Shown here one piece after another: positions 7,234-15,942 of a DNA stretch of 28,181 bases. The stretch's first letter is position 1, and each line of letters opens with the position of its first letter. The stretch lies in assembly GCA_030696545.1 (NCBI GenBank), contig JAUYSA010000267.1, positions 1 to 28,181 of the forward strand, read 5' to 3'. Origin of the DNA: Hyphomonadaceae bacterium. GTDB taxonomy: Bacteria; Pseudomonadota; Alphaproteobacteria; Caulobacterales; Hyphomonadaceae. Under the pieces are notes generated by a model. That model had not been told where the DNA came from and did no database searches. It saw nothing but the letters and a program-made list of their open reading frames with translations. The position numbers and the translations under genes were made by a program.

Positions 7234-8538
7234 ATGCGCGTGACGATGATCGGGGCCGGCTATGTCGGTCTGGTGTCCGGAGCCTGCTTCGCGGACTTCG
7301 GCCATACCGTCACTTGCGTGGACAAGGACCCGGGCAAGATCGAGCGCCTGGAAAAGGGCGTCATGCCCATTTTCGAGCCAGGCCTTGCCGAACTGGTCGC
7401 CTCCAACGTGAAGGAAGGCCGCCTGTTCTTCTCGCTCGATGCGAAGGACGCGATCAAGAACGCTGACGCCATCTTCATTGCAGTCGGCACGCCTTCACGC
7501 CGTGGCGATGGCCATGCCGATCTTTCGTATGTCTATGCCGCGGCGAAGGAGATCGCCGAGCACATGGACGGCTTCACTGTCATCGTGACGAAATCGACCG
7601 TTCCGGTCGGCACGGGCGATGAGGTGGAAGAGATCATCCGCAAGACCAACCCGAATGCGAAGTTCGCGGTTGTTTCCAATCCCGAATTCCTTCGCGAAGG
7701 CGCTGCGATCAGCGACTTCAAGCGCCCGGATCGTGTCGTGGTCGGCACCGATAACGAAGACGCGCGCGAGCGCATGCGTGAACTCTATCGCCCACTCTTC
7801 CTGAACGAAACGCCGATGCTTTTCACGGAGCGGCGCACGTCTGAACTGATCAAGTATGCCGCCAACGCATTCCTCGCCGTGAAGATCACCTTCATAAACG
7901 AGATGGCGGACCTGTGCGAAAAGGTCGGCGCCAACGTGCAGGATGTTTCGAAAGGCATCGGCCTCGACAATCGTATCGGGAAGAAATTCCTGCATGCCGG
8001 TCCGGGCTATGGCGGCTCATGCTTCCCGAAGGACACGCTGGCGCTGACCAAGACCGCGAATGATGTCGGCAGTCCGGTGCGCATCGTGGATACGGTCGTG
8101 CAGGTAAACGACGCCCGCAAGAAGGCGATGGCGGACCGCATCATCAAGGCGATGGGCGGCGACGTGAAAGGCAAGACGATCGGCATCCTCGGGCTCGCCT
8201 TCAAGCCAAACACCGACGACATGCGCGACGCGCCTTCGCTGGACATCATCCCCGCACTGCAAGCCGCAGGCGCGCGTGTGAAGGCCTATGATCCCGAGAG
8301 CATGCATGAAGCTGGCAAGATGCTGACCGGCGTGGATTTCTGCGATGGCCCCTATCACGCCGTCGATGGCGCCGACGCCATGGTCCTCATCACGGAATGG
8401 GACCAGTTCCGCGCGATCGATTTCGGCCGGGTCAAGAAGCTGCTGAAGACACCCACCGTGATTGATCTCCGCAACGTCTATCAGCCCGCTGACATGCAGA
8501 AGCGCGGCTTCAACTATACCAGCGTCGGACGCCCCTAG
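7234..8538 (+). CDS. ugd: UDP-glucose 6-dehydrogenase
   Basis: A 434-aa enzyme oxidising UDP-glucose to UDP-glucuronate with two NAD+. The NAD-binding motif GAGYVG is at residues 7-12, and the conserved middle helix with EFLREG is at 151-156. The catalytic cysteine is Cys263 in GPGYGGSCFPKD. Length matches the Ugd/TuaD branch. The ATG has AAGGGG about 8 nt upstream. The next gene decarboxylates UDP-glucuronate, so the product is probably used for UDP-xylose as well as uronic acids. A UDP-N-acetylglucosamine 6-dehydrogenase cannot be fully excluded on sequence alone, but the neighbour favours UDP-glucose. Confidence 0.95.
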   Translation: MRVTMIGAGYVGLVSGACFADFGHTVTCVDKDPGKIERLEKGVMPIFEPGLAELVASNVKEGRLFFSLDAKDAIKNADAIFIAVGTPSRRGDGHADLSYVYAAAKEIAEHMDGFTVIVTKSTVPVGTGDEVEEIIRKTNPNAKFAVVSNPEFLREGAAISDFKRPDRVVVGTDNEDARERMRELYRPLFLNETPMLFTERRTSELIKYAANAFLAVKITFINEMADLCEKVGANVQDVSKGIGLDNRIGKKFLHAGPGYGGSCFPKDTLALTKTANDVGSPVRIVDTVVQVNDARKKAMADRIIKAMGGDVKGKTIGILGLAFKPNTDDMRDAPSLDIIPALQAAGARVKAYDPESMHEAGKMLTGVDFCDGPYHAVDGADAMVLITEWDQFRAIDFGRVKKLLKTPTVIDLRNVYQPADMQKRGFNYTSVGRP

Positions 8539-8577
8539 GGCCACCAAGCTTTACAATACGGGCAACCCCCCGCATCA

Positions 8578-8604
8578 CTCGCGCAGGGCGACCAACCGCG
8601 CGAG
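8578..8604 (+). promoter_or_regulatory. hairpin overlapping the ribosome binding site of the UDP-xylose synthase gene
   Basis: CTCGCGC (8578-8584) can pair with GCGCGAG (8598-8604) across a 13-nt loop. The 3' arm overlaps the Shine-Dalgarno GAGGGA (8602-8607) of the gene starting at 8610. Folding would therefore hide the ribosome site. Whether it does so in the cell is inference. Confidence 0.4.
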
Positions 8605-8609
8605 GGACA

Positions 8610-9572
8610 ATGGCCAGAGCTAGCTCTCTTCTCGAGAACCGGGCGCTTGTTTCGGGCGGGTCTGGCTTTCTCGGCTCGCACCTCTGCGACCGGCTGCTGG
8701 CGCGCGGGCAGGAAGTGCTGTGCGTGGACAACCTGTTCACCGGCCAGAAGCGCAACGTTGCCCACCTGCACGGCAACCCGAAGTTCGAATTTCTGCGCCA
8801 TGACGTCACGTTCCCGCTGTTCGTCGAGGTCGATCAGATCTGGAATCTCGCCTGCCCCGCCAGCCCGATCCACTATCAGCACGATCCCGTGCAGACGACG
8901 AAGACCTCGGTGCATGGCGCGATCAACATGCTTGGCCTCGCCAAACGCCTTGGCGCGAAAATCCTCCAGGCGTCGACGTCCGAAGTTTACGGCGACCCGG
9001 CTGTGCATCCGCAGACCGAAGAATACTGGGGCAACGTCAATCCGATCGGGCCGCGCTCCTGCTATGACGAAGGCAAGCGCTGCGCCGAGACGCTGTTCTT
9101 CGATTACTATCGTCAGCACAGCCTGCGCATCAAGGTTATCCGCATCTTCAACACCTATGGTCCGCGCATGCACCCGAATGATGGGCGTGTGGTGTCGAAC
9201 TTCATCGTGCAGGCCCTGAAAGGGCAGGACATCACGATCTATGGCGACGGGCTACAAACGCGGTCGTTCTGCTATGTCGATGACCTGGTGGACGGAATGA
9301 TCCGCCTGATGGATTCGCCTGATGATGTGACCGGCCCGATCAATGTCGGTAATCCCGGCGAGTTCACAATGATCGAGCTGGCCGAGACTGTGCTGAAGCT
9401 TGTCGGCTCGAAGTCGAAGCTGGTGCGCCTGCCACTGCCTGCGGACGACCCGAAACAGCGCAAGCCTGACATTAGCCGCGCGCGTAACACGCTGGGCTGG
9501 GAACCGAAAGTTCAGCTTGAGGATGGTCTTGGCGAAACCATCGCCTATTTCCGGAAGCTCCTGAACGAGTAA
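8610..9572 (+). CDS. uxs: UDP-glucuronate decarboxylase (UDP-xylose synthase)
   Basis: A 320-aa extended short-chain dehydrogenase that converts UDP-glucuronate to UDP-xylose. The NAD-binding motif GGSGFLG is at residues 16-22. TSEVYGDP at 123-130 supplies the Thr/Glu pair typical of decarboxylases, and YDEGK at 152-156 supplies catalytic Tyr and Lys. RSFCYVDDLVDG and KPDISRA, both highly conserved in UXS, are present. The absence of a transmembrane anchor matches soluble bacterial enzymes. It lies 71 nt after ugd, whose product is its substrate, and 11 nt before the AGE-family gene. Start ATG 8610 with GAGGGA upstream. Confidence 0.95.
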   Translation: MARASSLLENRALVSGGSGFLGSHLCDRLLARGQEVLCVDNLFTGQKRNVAHLHGNPKFEFLRHDVTFPLFVEVDQIWNLACPASPIHYQHDPVQTTKTSVHGAINMLGLAKRLGAKILQASTSEVYGDPAVHPQTEEYWGNVNPIGPRSCYDEGKRCAETLFFDYYRQHSLRIKVIRIFNTYGPRMHPNDGRVVSNFIVQALKGQDITIYGDGLQTRSFCYVDDLVDGMIRLMDSPDDVTGPINVGNPGEFTMIELAETVLKLVGSKSKLVRLPLPADDPKQRKPDISRARNTLGWEPKVQLEDGLGETIAYFRKLLNE

Positions 9573-9583
9573 CGGAGACCGGC

Positions 9584-10711
9584 TTGGCGCATTCTCACCG
9601 CGAGACGATCCACGACTGGATGTTCAACGCCGCCCTGCCCTGGTGGGCGGCGAACGGCGTCGATCGCGCGAATGGCGGCTTCGTTGAGCAAGTGACGCCC
9701 GACGGGGCGGACGGGGGGATCGCATTCAAGCGCACGCGCGTGACAGCGCTGCAGATCTACGTTTTCGCGCACGGCCATATGCTGGGTTTCAAACCCGGCC
9801 TTGAACTCGCGAACCACGGCGTGGATTTCCTGACGTCAAGAACGTGGAACGGTCCGGACAAGGGTTTTGCCCGTCGGCTCACACGAGAAGGCGGCGCGCT
9901 CGACTCGACGCCGGATCTGTACGACCACGCCTTCGTCCTGTTCGCGCTCGCATGGCACTACAAGGCGAGCGGCGACCGGAATTCCCGCGACTGGATGCAT
10001 CGAACACTCGACTATATCGAAACGCATATGCGCGTGAGCGGCGGCGAAGGCTTCTGGCATGAACTGCCGCCGAAAGGCTGGCGCCAGCAGAATCCGCACA
10101 TGCACCTGACGGAGGCTTGTCTCGCGGCTTTCGAGGCCACTGGGGAAGCGCGCTTCTCGACGCTGGCGAAGGAAATCATCGCGGTCTTCGAGGCCCGCTT
10201 CTTTGATCCTCAAACGCAGACTCTCGCGGAATTCTTCACCGAAGACCTCGCACGGGCGCCCGGCGATGACGGACGCATCGTCGAACCCGGCCATCAGTTC
10301 GAATGGGCGTGGATACTGAATTCCTGCCGCAAGCTTCTGGGCGTTCAGCTCGCGCCACAGATACGAGCCCTCGCCAGCTTTGCGGAGGCACATGGCGTCG
10401 ATGGCGCCACGAAGATCACGTTCAACAGTGTTCGCGACGATGGCGCGACGATCGATCGCGCTTCTCGCACCTGGCCGAACACCGAACGCATCAAGGCGGC
10501 GATCGCGCTGCACGAGCTCGACGGGATCGACCCCTCGCCGGTGATTGAGTCATCCGCAGCGCTGCTGTTCGATCGCTATCTGGGGCGGACGCTTCCAGGA
10601 ACCTGGGTTGATCTGGTCGATGCGGACGGGAAATCCGTTTCCGGCAATGCGCCAGCGTCAACTTTCTACCACGTGTTTCTGGCGTTCGCGGAAGTGCTGC
10701 GCATCAGTTGA
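9584..10711 (+). CDS. AGE-family sugar epimerase/isomerase (mannose-6-phosphate isomerase-like)
   Basis: A 375-aa protein of the N-acylglucosamine 2-epimerase superfamily, whose (alpha/alpha)6-barrel enzymes interconvert aldoses and ketoses or 2-epimers. The conserved histidines appear in NPHMHLTEA (170-178) and in EPGHQFEWAW (234-243). RTWPNTERIKAA, typical of the C-terminal third, is also present. It starts with TTG at 9584, supported by GGAG 6 nt upstream and by close coupling to the xylose synthase gene. Substrate is not readable from sequence: mannose/fructose isomerase (phosphorylated or free) and N-acylglucosamine epimerase are alternatives. Its end overlaps the convergent FAD oxidoreductase by 8 nt. 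Confidence 0.88.
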   Translation: MAHSHRETIHDWMFNAALPWWAANGVDRANGGFVEQVTPDGADGGIAFKRTRVTALQIYVFAHGHMLGFKPGLELANHGVDFLTSRTWNGPDKGFARRLTREGGALDSTPDLYDHAFVLFALAWHYKASGDRNSRDWMHRTLDYIETHMRVSGGEGFWHELPPKGWRQQNPHMHLTEACLAAFEATGEARFSTLAKEIIAVFEARFFDPQTQTLAEFFTEDLARAPGDDGRIVEPGHQFEWAWILNSCRKLLGVQLAPQIRALASFAEAHGVDGATKITFNSVRDDGATIDRASRTWPNTERIKAAIALHELDGIDPSPVIESSAALLFDRYLGRTLPGTWVDLVDADGKSVSGNAPASTFYHVFLAFAEVLRIS

Positions 10712-11822
10712 CGAGACGCCGCCGCACTTCTTCCGCGATCGCCAGCGAGCTGGTGAGGCCGGGAGATTCAATGCCGAACAGGTTCACCAGCCCCGCATGC
10801 CCATGCAACTCAGGCCCATCGATACGGAAATCCGCTGCAGGTTCGCCCGGCCCTGAAATCTTGGGACGGCAGCCCGAATAGTCCGGCGTGATGGCGCCAT
10901 CCGGCAAGCCCGGCCAGTAGCGTCGGATAGCGTCATAGAACGCAGCCGAGCGAGTGGGATCGACGCGGTAATCGACGGCGTCCGGATCTGCCTCGGCTAG
11001 CCATTCCACGTCGGGGCCGAAACGCATCCGTCCGGCCAGGTCGATCGTGACATGCACGCCAAGCCCGCCATCGACCGGCGCAGGATAGATCAGGCGACTG
11101 AAGGCCGGCTTTCCGGAACAGCCGAAATAATTCCCCTTCGCAAGAACCAGCTTCGGGATCAGATCAGCGCGATAACCTTCAATGCCTCCAGCGACACGCT
11201 GAGCATGAAGACCGGCGCTGTTGACGAGCCGGCGGCATGTGATGACGCCCGCTTCAATGCCCCCGGTCGCCACACGAAAGCCGCCAGAGCCTAGCGGCTC
11301 AATGCGCACAACCGGCGTGTTGAAGGCGAGCATGCCGCCATGATCCTCGATCTCTCCCTGCAGGGCGAGCATGTAGCCATGGCTGTCCACCACACCCGTT
11401 TCCGGAGACCACAGCGCAGCCGTGCAGGTCAGTGCAGGCTCCCACGCCATGGCCGTAGCGCCGGAGACAAGCTCAAGCTTCTCGACGCCGTTGGTCAGGC
11501 CGGTTGCGTGGATGGCTTCTATCTTTCTCGTCTCGCTATCGGATGTCGCGACGATTAGCTTGCCGCGCTTGAGGTGCGGCACACGCCTCGCCTCCAGATA
11601 GGCATACAGCTTCCGCCTGCCCTCCACGCACATGCGATGGCGCAGGCTGTCGGTCGGGTAGTACATGCCCCCGTGGATGACCTCGGAATTGCGCGAGGAT
11701 GTCTGCGTGCCGATGCCGTCGCAAGCTTCAAGCACGATGACATCCCGCCTCGAGCGAGCGAACTCGGCGGCGACCGCCAGCCCAACCGCGCCGGCTCCGA
11801 TTACGAGGACATCAACGTCCAT
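10704..11822 (-). CDS. FAD-dependent oxidoreductase, L-2-hydroxyglutarate oxidase-like
   Basis: A 372-aa DAO-family flavoprotein. The FAD dinucleotide motif GAGAVG starts at residue 9. TSSRNSEVIHGGMYYP (41-56) is a hallmark of the LhgO/L2HGDH branch, which oxidises L-2-hydroxyglutarate to 2-oxoglutarate and passes electrons to quinone. The C-terminal FGIESPGLTSSLAIAEEV is also typical. The ATG at 11822 is chosen because the fold begins there; an upstream start at 11849 would add nine Arg/Ser-rich residues. The gene is monocistronic between convergent (AGE) and divergent (nadE) neighbours. A related 2-hydroxyacid or amino acid oxidase is possible. Confidence 0.87.
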   Translation of the reverse strand: MDVDVLVIGAGAVGLAVAAEFARSRRDVIVLEACDGIGTQTSSRNSEVIHGGMYYPTDSLRHRMCVEGRRKLYAYLEARRVPHLKRGKLIVATSDSETRKIEAIHATGLTNGVEKLELVSGATAMAWEPALTCTAALWSPETGVVDSHGYMLALQGEIEDHGGMLAFNTPVVRIEPLGSGGFRVATGGIEAGVITCRRLVNSAGLHAQRVAGGIEGYRADLIPKLVLAKGNYFGCSGKPAFSRLIYPAPVDGGLGVHVTIDLAGRMRFGPDVEWLAEADPDAVDYRVDPTRSAAFYDAIRRYWPGLPDGAITPDYSGCRPKISGPGEPAADFRIDGPELHGHAGLVNLFGIESPGLTSSLAIAEEVRRRLVN

Positions 11823-11969
11823 TAACCTTTGGCTCCCTGAGCGCCGCATGGGTCAAGCAAGTTCGACGCCGCCGAAAGGCGTCTGGAAAGGCAGTTTCCG
11901 GATAATTACCTAAGACGGCGTAGAGCCTGCATTGAGACGTGTTGGCGGCAGTGATAGGCGCTAGAGGCG

Positions 11970-14030
11970 ATGGCCGAGTTCGACAACATATACATGCACG
12001 GCTTTGTCAGGGCGGCGGCAGCCAGCCCGCGCGTGCATCTTGCCGACCCCGCCTCGAACGCCCGCGAGACGATCGAGCTGATGCGCAAGGCCGACAAGGC
12101 CCGCGCGGCGCTCGTCGTTTTCCCGGAACTTGGGTTGTCCGGTTACACGATCGACGACCTGCACCTGCAATCCACCCTCCTCTCCGCCGTTCTCGACGCT
12201 ATCGCCAGGGTGAAGGACGCCAGCAAGTCACTTGCTCCCGTGGTCGTGGTCGGCGCGCCCATCCAGGTCGGGCCGTCGGTCCACGGTTGCGCGGTGGTGA
12301 TGCATCGCGGGGCCATTCTCGGCGTCGTGCCCAAGACCTACCTGCCGAACTATCGCGAGTTCTACGAGAAGCGTCAGTTCGCCATGTCGACCGACGCGGT
12401 GGTGGACCAGATCACGCTTGCCGGCGAGACCGTGCCGTTCGGCGCCGACCTCTCGTTCGAAGCAACCGATGTCCCCGGCTTCACGCTTGCCGTCGAGATC
12501 TGCGAAGACATGTGGGCTCCGATCCCGCCGTCGACCTACGCCGCGCTGGCGGGCGCCAACATCATCGCCAACCTGTCGGCTTCCAACATCACGATCGGCA
12601 AGGCGGCCGAGCGCGACATGCTTTGCCTGTCACAATCGGCGCGTGCATCGTGCGGCTACATTTATGCCGCCGCAGGCTATGGCGAGTCCACGACCGATAC
12701 CGCATGGGACGGCCAGCTGGCGGTCTATGAGCTCGGGAGCAAGATTGCCGAATCTGACAGGTTTGCCGATGAGTCAGCGCTTCTTCTCGCTGACATGGAC
12801 GTCGCCCGGATCGGCCAGGATCGCATCCGCAACGGCACTTTCCGCGATACGGCGCGCAATCACCGCGACGACCTGAAGCGCCGCCGCATAGCCTTCGCAG
12901 CCGCGCCAGACCTCAATGCGAAGCTTCCGCTTTCACGCAAGGTCGACCGCTTTCCATTTGTGCCGGATGATGAAGCCCTGCTCGATCAGGACTGCTTCGA
13001 GGCTTATAACATACAGGTTCAGGGCCTGCGCCGCCGGCTCGAATCCTCCGGCGTCAAGAAAGCCCTCATCGGCGTTTCGGGCGGCCTCGACTCGACACAG
13101 GCCCTGCTCGTCACCGTGCGCGCGTTCGACCTGATGGGCCGCAAGCGGTCCGATATCATCGGCGTCACCATGCCCGGCTTCGCCACGACGGAAGGCACGA
13201 AGTCCAAGGCGCACGCCTTGATGAAGGAGCTGGGCATCGACGCCCGCGAGATCGACATCAAGCCTATGGCCAACCAGATGCTGGCCGACCTCGACCATCC
13301 CTTCGCCAAGGGAAAGAAGGTTTACGACATCACGTTCGAAAACGTGCAGGCCGGCCTGCGCACCGACTACCTCTTCCGCCTCGCCAACAAAGAGGGCGGC
13401 CTCGTCGTCGGCACGGGCGACCTGTCGGAGCTGGCGCTCGGCTGGTGCACCTATGGCGTTGGCGACCATATGAGCCACTACAACGTCAACGGCGCGGTGG
13501 CGAAAACGCTGATCCAGCACCTGATCCGCTGGAGCGCTGCAAGCGGGCTGTATTCGGCAGGGGCGGCCGACGTGATGCGCGCCATTCTCGATCAGGAAAT
13601 CTCGCCCGAACTCGTGCCCGCAGGGGCAGACGGCAAGATCCAGTCGACCGAAGACACGATCGGTCCGTACAACCTGCACGACTTCTTCCTGAACCAGACG
13701 ATCCGCTGGGGCGCCTCCCCCACCCGCATTGCCTTCCTCGCGCATGCCGCCTGGGGTAACGCGAAGGCCGGCGACTGGCCCGCCCATGTCGCAGAGAAAG
13801 ACCGCGTGGCCTACGAAATGGCGACCATCGTGAAATGGCTTGAAGTGTTCGCGAAGCGCTTCTTCCAGACCAGCCAGTTCAAGCGTTCGGCCGTGCCAAA
13901 CGGCCCGAAAGTCACTTCCGGCGGCTCCCTCTCCCCCAGGGGCGACTGGCGGATGCCCAGCGATTCCAGCCCAGCGCCATGGCTCGATGACATCGCAAAA
14001 CTCAAGGCGCAGCTCGGTTTAAAGGGCTGA
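11970..14030 (+). CDS. nadE: glutamine-hydrolysing NAD+ synthetase
   Basis: A 686-aa two-domain cytoplasmic enzyme that makes NAD+ from deamido-NAD+, ATP and glutamine. The N-terminal nitrilase-fold glutaminase has the full triad: Glu53 (FPELGLSGY), Lys122 (VPKTYLPNYREF) and Cys178 (EICEDMW). The C-terminal synthetase has the pyrophosphatase loop SGGLDST at 370-376 and the conserved GTGDLSELALGWCTYGVGDHMSHYN region. Length fits the long glutamine-dependent form. The ATG at 11970 follows AGAGG. It is divergent from the FAD oxidoreductase gene and followed 52 nt later by tRNA-Arg. Confidence 0.97.
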   Translation: MAEFDNIYMHGFVRAAAASPRVHLADPASNARETIELMRKADKARAALVVFPELGLSGYTIDDLHLQSTLLSAVLDAIARVKDASKSLAPVVVVGAPIQVGPSVHGCAVVMHRGAILGVVPKTYLPNYREFYEKRQFAMSTDAVVDQITLAGETVPFGADLSFEATDVPGFTLAVEICEDMWAPIPPSTYAALAGANIIANLSASNITIGKAAERDMLCLSQSARASCGYIYAAAGYGESTTDTAWDGQLAVYELGSKIAESDRFADESALLLADMDVARIGQDRIRNGTFRDTARNHRDDLKRRRIAFAAAPDLNAKLPLSRKVDRFPFVPDDEALLDQDCFEAYNIQVQGLRRRLESSGVKKALIGVSGGLDSTQALLVTVRAFDLMGRKRSDIIGVTMPGFATTEGTKSKAHALMKELGIDAREIDIKPMANQMLADLDHPFAKGKKVYDITFENVQAGLRTDYLFRLANKEGGLVVGTGDLSELALGWCTYGVGDHMSHYNVNGAVAKTLIQHLIRWSAASGLYSAGAADVMRAILDQEISPELVPAGADGKIQSTEDTIGPYNLHDFFLNQTIRWGASPTRIAFLAHAAWGNAKAGDWPAHVAEKDRVAYEMATIVKWLEVFAKRFFQTSQFKRSAVPNGPKVTSGGSLSPRGDWRMPSDSSPAPWLDDIAKLKAQLGLKG

Positions 14031-14082
14031 CAGCCGCTAAACCTTGCCTTTTTTGGGGCCCTGATACATGAGGGGCCAGCTT

Positions 14083-14159
<77 letters not shown>

Positions 14160-14261
14160 GCCTTCCCCGCCCCCCAGGAATTTGACGGCGTGACGGCGCG
14201 CCCACGATCTGCGAGGTATTGTGGGGCGCGCCCGGCCGGGGGCTGCCTATCGGATTGCACG

Positions 14262-15173
14262 ATGACGTTCTGGAAAGCCGCCGTCCTCGCTCTCGTCACA
14301 TTGACCGCCTGCAGCGACAACAAGCCGGCCGCGCGGACCGTTCCGCCCGTGGTCGAAGCCCCGCCAAAACCCGCCATCTGGAAGATCGCGGACGCCGATA
14401 CCACCGTTTATCTTTTCGGCACCGTCCATGTCCTGCCGCCGACGCTCACCTGGCATTCGCCCGCGGTCGACAAGGCGCTGCAAGAAGCCAAAGCTGTTTA
14501 CTTCGAGACTGACACAGAGGGCGACCCGATGATGTTCCGCGAGATCGTGGAGCGGCTGGGCAAGTACGACCCGTCTCAGCGGCTGTCTGACCGCCTGAAC
14601 CTCGACGATCTCGAACGGCTCAAGGCGGCGCTCGCCAAGCTTGATCTGCCGTTGATCGCGCTGGAATCCATGCGCCCCTGGTATGCTGGCATCGTCATCA
14701 GCGAGGCCGTGGTTCGGCGCGCTGGCTATGACGTGACTTCAGGCGTTGAAAGTGTGCTGCGCCCTGCTGCGGAAGCCGAGGGCAAGGAGATCCGCTTTCT
14801 CGAAACAGTGGAAGAGCAGATGGCCTCCTTCGCCACCCTGCCCGAGCCTGTGCAGGTCCGCTTCCTGACCGGCGGGCTCGCCGAGATCGATACTGCCAGT
14901 GACGAACTGGGTGAACTGGTTAACGCCTGGAAGGCGGGGAATGTCGACGCGCTGACCAAGCTGCTGATCGACGACGACCTGGCCCTAATTCCGGAACTGT
15001 ATGACGCCCTTCTCACGAACAGGAACGCCAACTGGGCGCCGGAGATCGACACCCTGATGAAGTCCGAGACCGGCACATTCCTTGTCGCAGTCGGCGCAGC
15101 CCACCTCATCGGCAAGGACAGCGTTATTGCGATGCTGGAGCCTATGGGCCATCCGGCGGAGCGGGTGCAGTAG
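14262..15173 (+). CDS. TraB/GumN family lipoprotein
   Basis: With the ATG at 14262 this is a 303-aa protein with a lipoprotein signal: short basic start, hydrophobic core and lipobox LTAC with Cys17. A start at 14190 would bury that signal behind 24 residues and is rejected. The mature part is a TraB/GumN-type domain, with the GxxH signature FGTVHVLP (His56) near the N-terminus and the second GxxH, VAVGAAHLIG (His281), near the C-terminus. Family members resemble TIKI-type metal-dependent proteases, so a periplasmic or outer-membrane hydrolase role is plausible but unproven. No strong ribosome site is seen. GumN proteins often lie near polysaccharide genes, as here. Confidence 0.88.
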   Translation: MTFWKAAVLALVTLTACSDNKPAARTVPPVVEAPPKPAIWKIADADTTVYLFGTVHVLPPTLTWHSPAVDKALQEAKAVYFETDTEGDPMMFREIVERLGKYDPSQRLSDRLNLDDLERLKAALAKLDLPLIALESMRPWYAGIVISEAVVRRAGYDVTSGVESVLRPAAEAEGKEIRFLETVEEQMASFATLPEPVQVRFLTGGLAEIDTASDELGELVNAWKAGNVDALTKLLIDDDLALIPELYDALLTNRNANWAPEIDTLMKSETGTFLVAVGAAHLIGKDSVIAMLEPMGHPAERVQ

Positions 15174-15280
15174 GCATTGTTAGCGCCCAATCACGAGGCT
15201 AGAACTCCCCGCTGAAGAGATGCGGTACGTCTCGGTTTCGCACATCAGGCGAACTATCTGTGCCGTGTTCTTCCCAAGGG

Positions 15281-15298
15281 TTAAGGGCTGTTAACCAT
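15281..15298 (+). promoter_or_regulatory. CtrA-like binding site upstream of the glycan operon
   Basis: TTAA (15281-15284), six bases, then TTAACCAT (15291-15298). The CtrA full site is TTAA-N7-TTAAC and its half site is TTAACCAT, so the right half matches exactly and the spacing is one base short. It lies 114 nt before the first gene of the cluster, in a 238-nt gap with no other gene. Binding is inferred only. Confidence 0.35.
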
Positions 15299-15411
15299 AA
15301 AATTGATCGCGTAGCGCGGGAATTGCGGCGCCGCACCTTAATCAGCGCCGGACGGAACCCGGCCCTTTCCTTGCTGACCGTAACGGCAAACGGACGCGCG
15401 GAGACGAGCAA

Positions 15412-15942
15412 ATGCCAATTTCGGACAGCGTGAAGCTGCATGGGAAGGTGACAATCTTCCATCCGACCCTGGTGAACCTTTACGGGTGCGAGGTCGGTGA
15501 CGGCTCGCGCATCGGCGCTTTCGTGGAAATCCAGAAAGGCGCTTTCATTGGCGAGCGCTGCAAGATTTCCTCGCACACCTTCGTCTGCGAGGGCGTGACG
15601 ATCGAGGACGAGTGCTTCATCGGTCACGGCGTCATGTTTACCAATGACAGGTTCCCCCGCGCGACCAATCCGGACGGCTCGCCACAGTCGGACGCCGACT
15701 GGACCCTTGAACTGACGCGCGTGAAGCGCCAGTGCTCGATTGGGTCGAACGCCACCATCGTCTGCGGCATCACCATTGGCGAAGGCGCACTGATCGCCGC
15801 CGGCGCGGTGGTCACGAAAGACGTTCCCGATTTTGCGGTTGTCGCGGGTTGCCCGGCCAAGGTCGTCGGCGATGTCCGCACGATGGCGGCTGCCAAGAAA
15901 ACTCAGGCTTTGAACGGTGTTGTTGAAGAGGTGTTGGGCTAA
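15412..15942 (+). CDS. hexapeptide-repeat acyltransferase, probable sugar-nucleotide N-acetyltransferase
   Basis: A 176-aa left-handed beta-helix protein with isoleucine-rich hexapeptide repeats over about residues 10-150 (for example GDGSRIGAFVEIQKGAFIGE and IGSNATIVCGITIGEGALIA). It resembles WlbB/WbpD and FdtC/QdtC, which acetylate the 3-amino group of a nucleotide sugar. The aminotransferase two genes downstream and the dehydrogenase between them fit that role. The exact sugar is not determined. The ATG at 15412 has GGAG about 8 nt upstream. Its TAA overlaps the next ATG (TAATG). It is the first gene of the packed glycan operon. Confidence 0.87.
   Translation: MPISDSVKLHGKVTIFHPTLVNLYGCEVGDGSRIGAFVEIQKGAFIGERCKISSHTFVCEGVTIEDECFIGHGVMFTNDRFPRATNPDGSPQSDADWTLELTRVKRQCSIGSNATIVCGITIGEGALIAAGAVVTKDVPDFAVVAGCPAKVVGDVRTMAAAKKTQALNGVVEEVLG

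Noticed and set aside
12933..13787. 284-codon minus-strand open frame opposite nadE
   Set aside because: nadE motifs are complete in the plus strand; this frame has no domain and no start signals.
14166..14198. Short direct repeat TGACGGCG after the tRNA
   Set aside because: Two adjacent 8-nt copies in GC-rich DNA are not significant and match no att or regulatory pattern.
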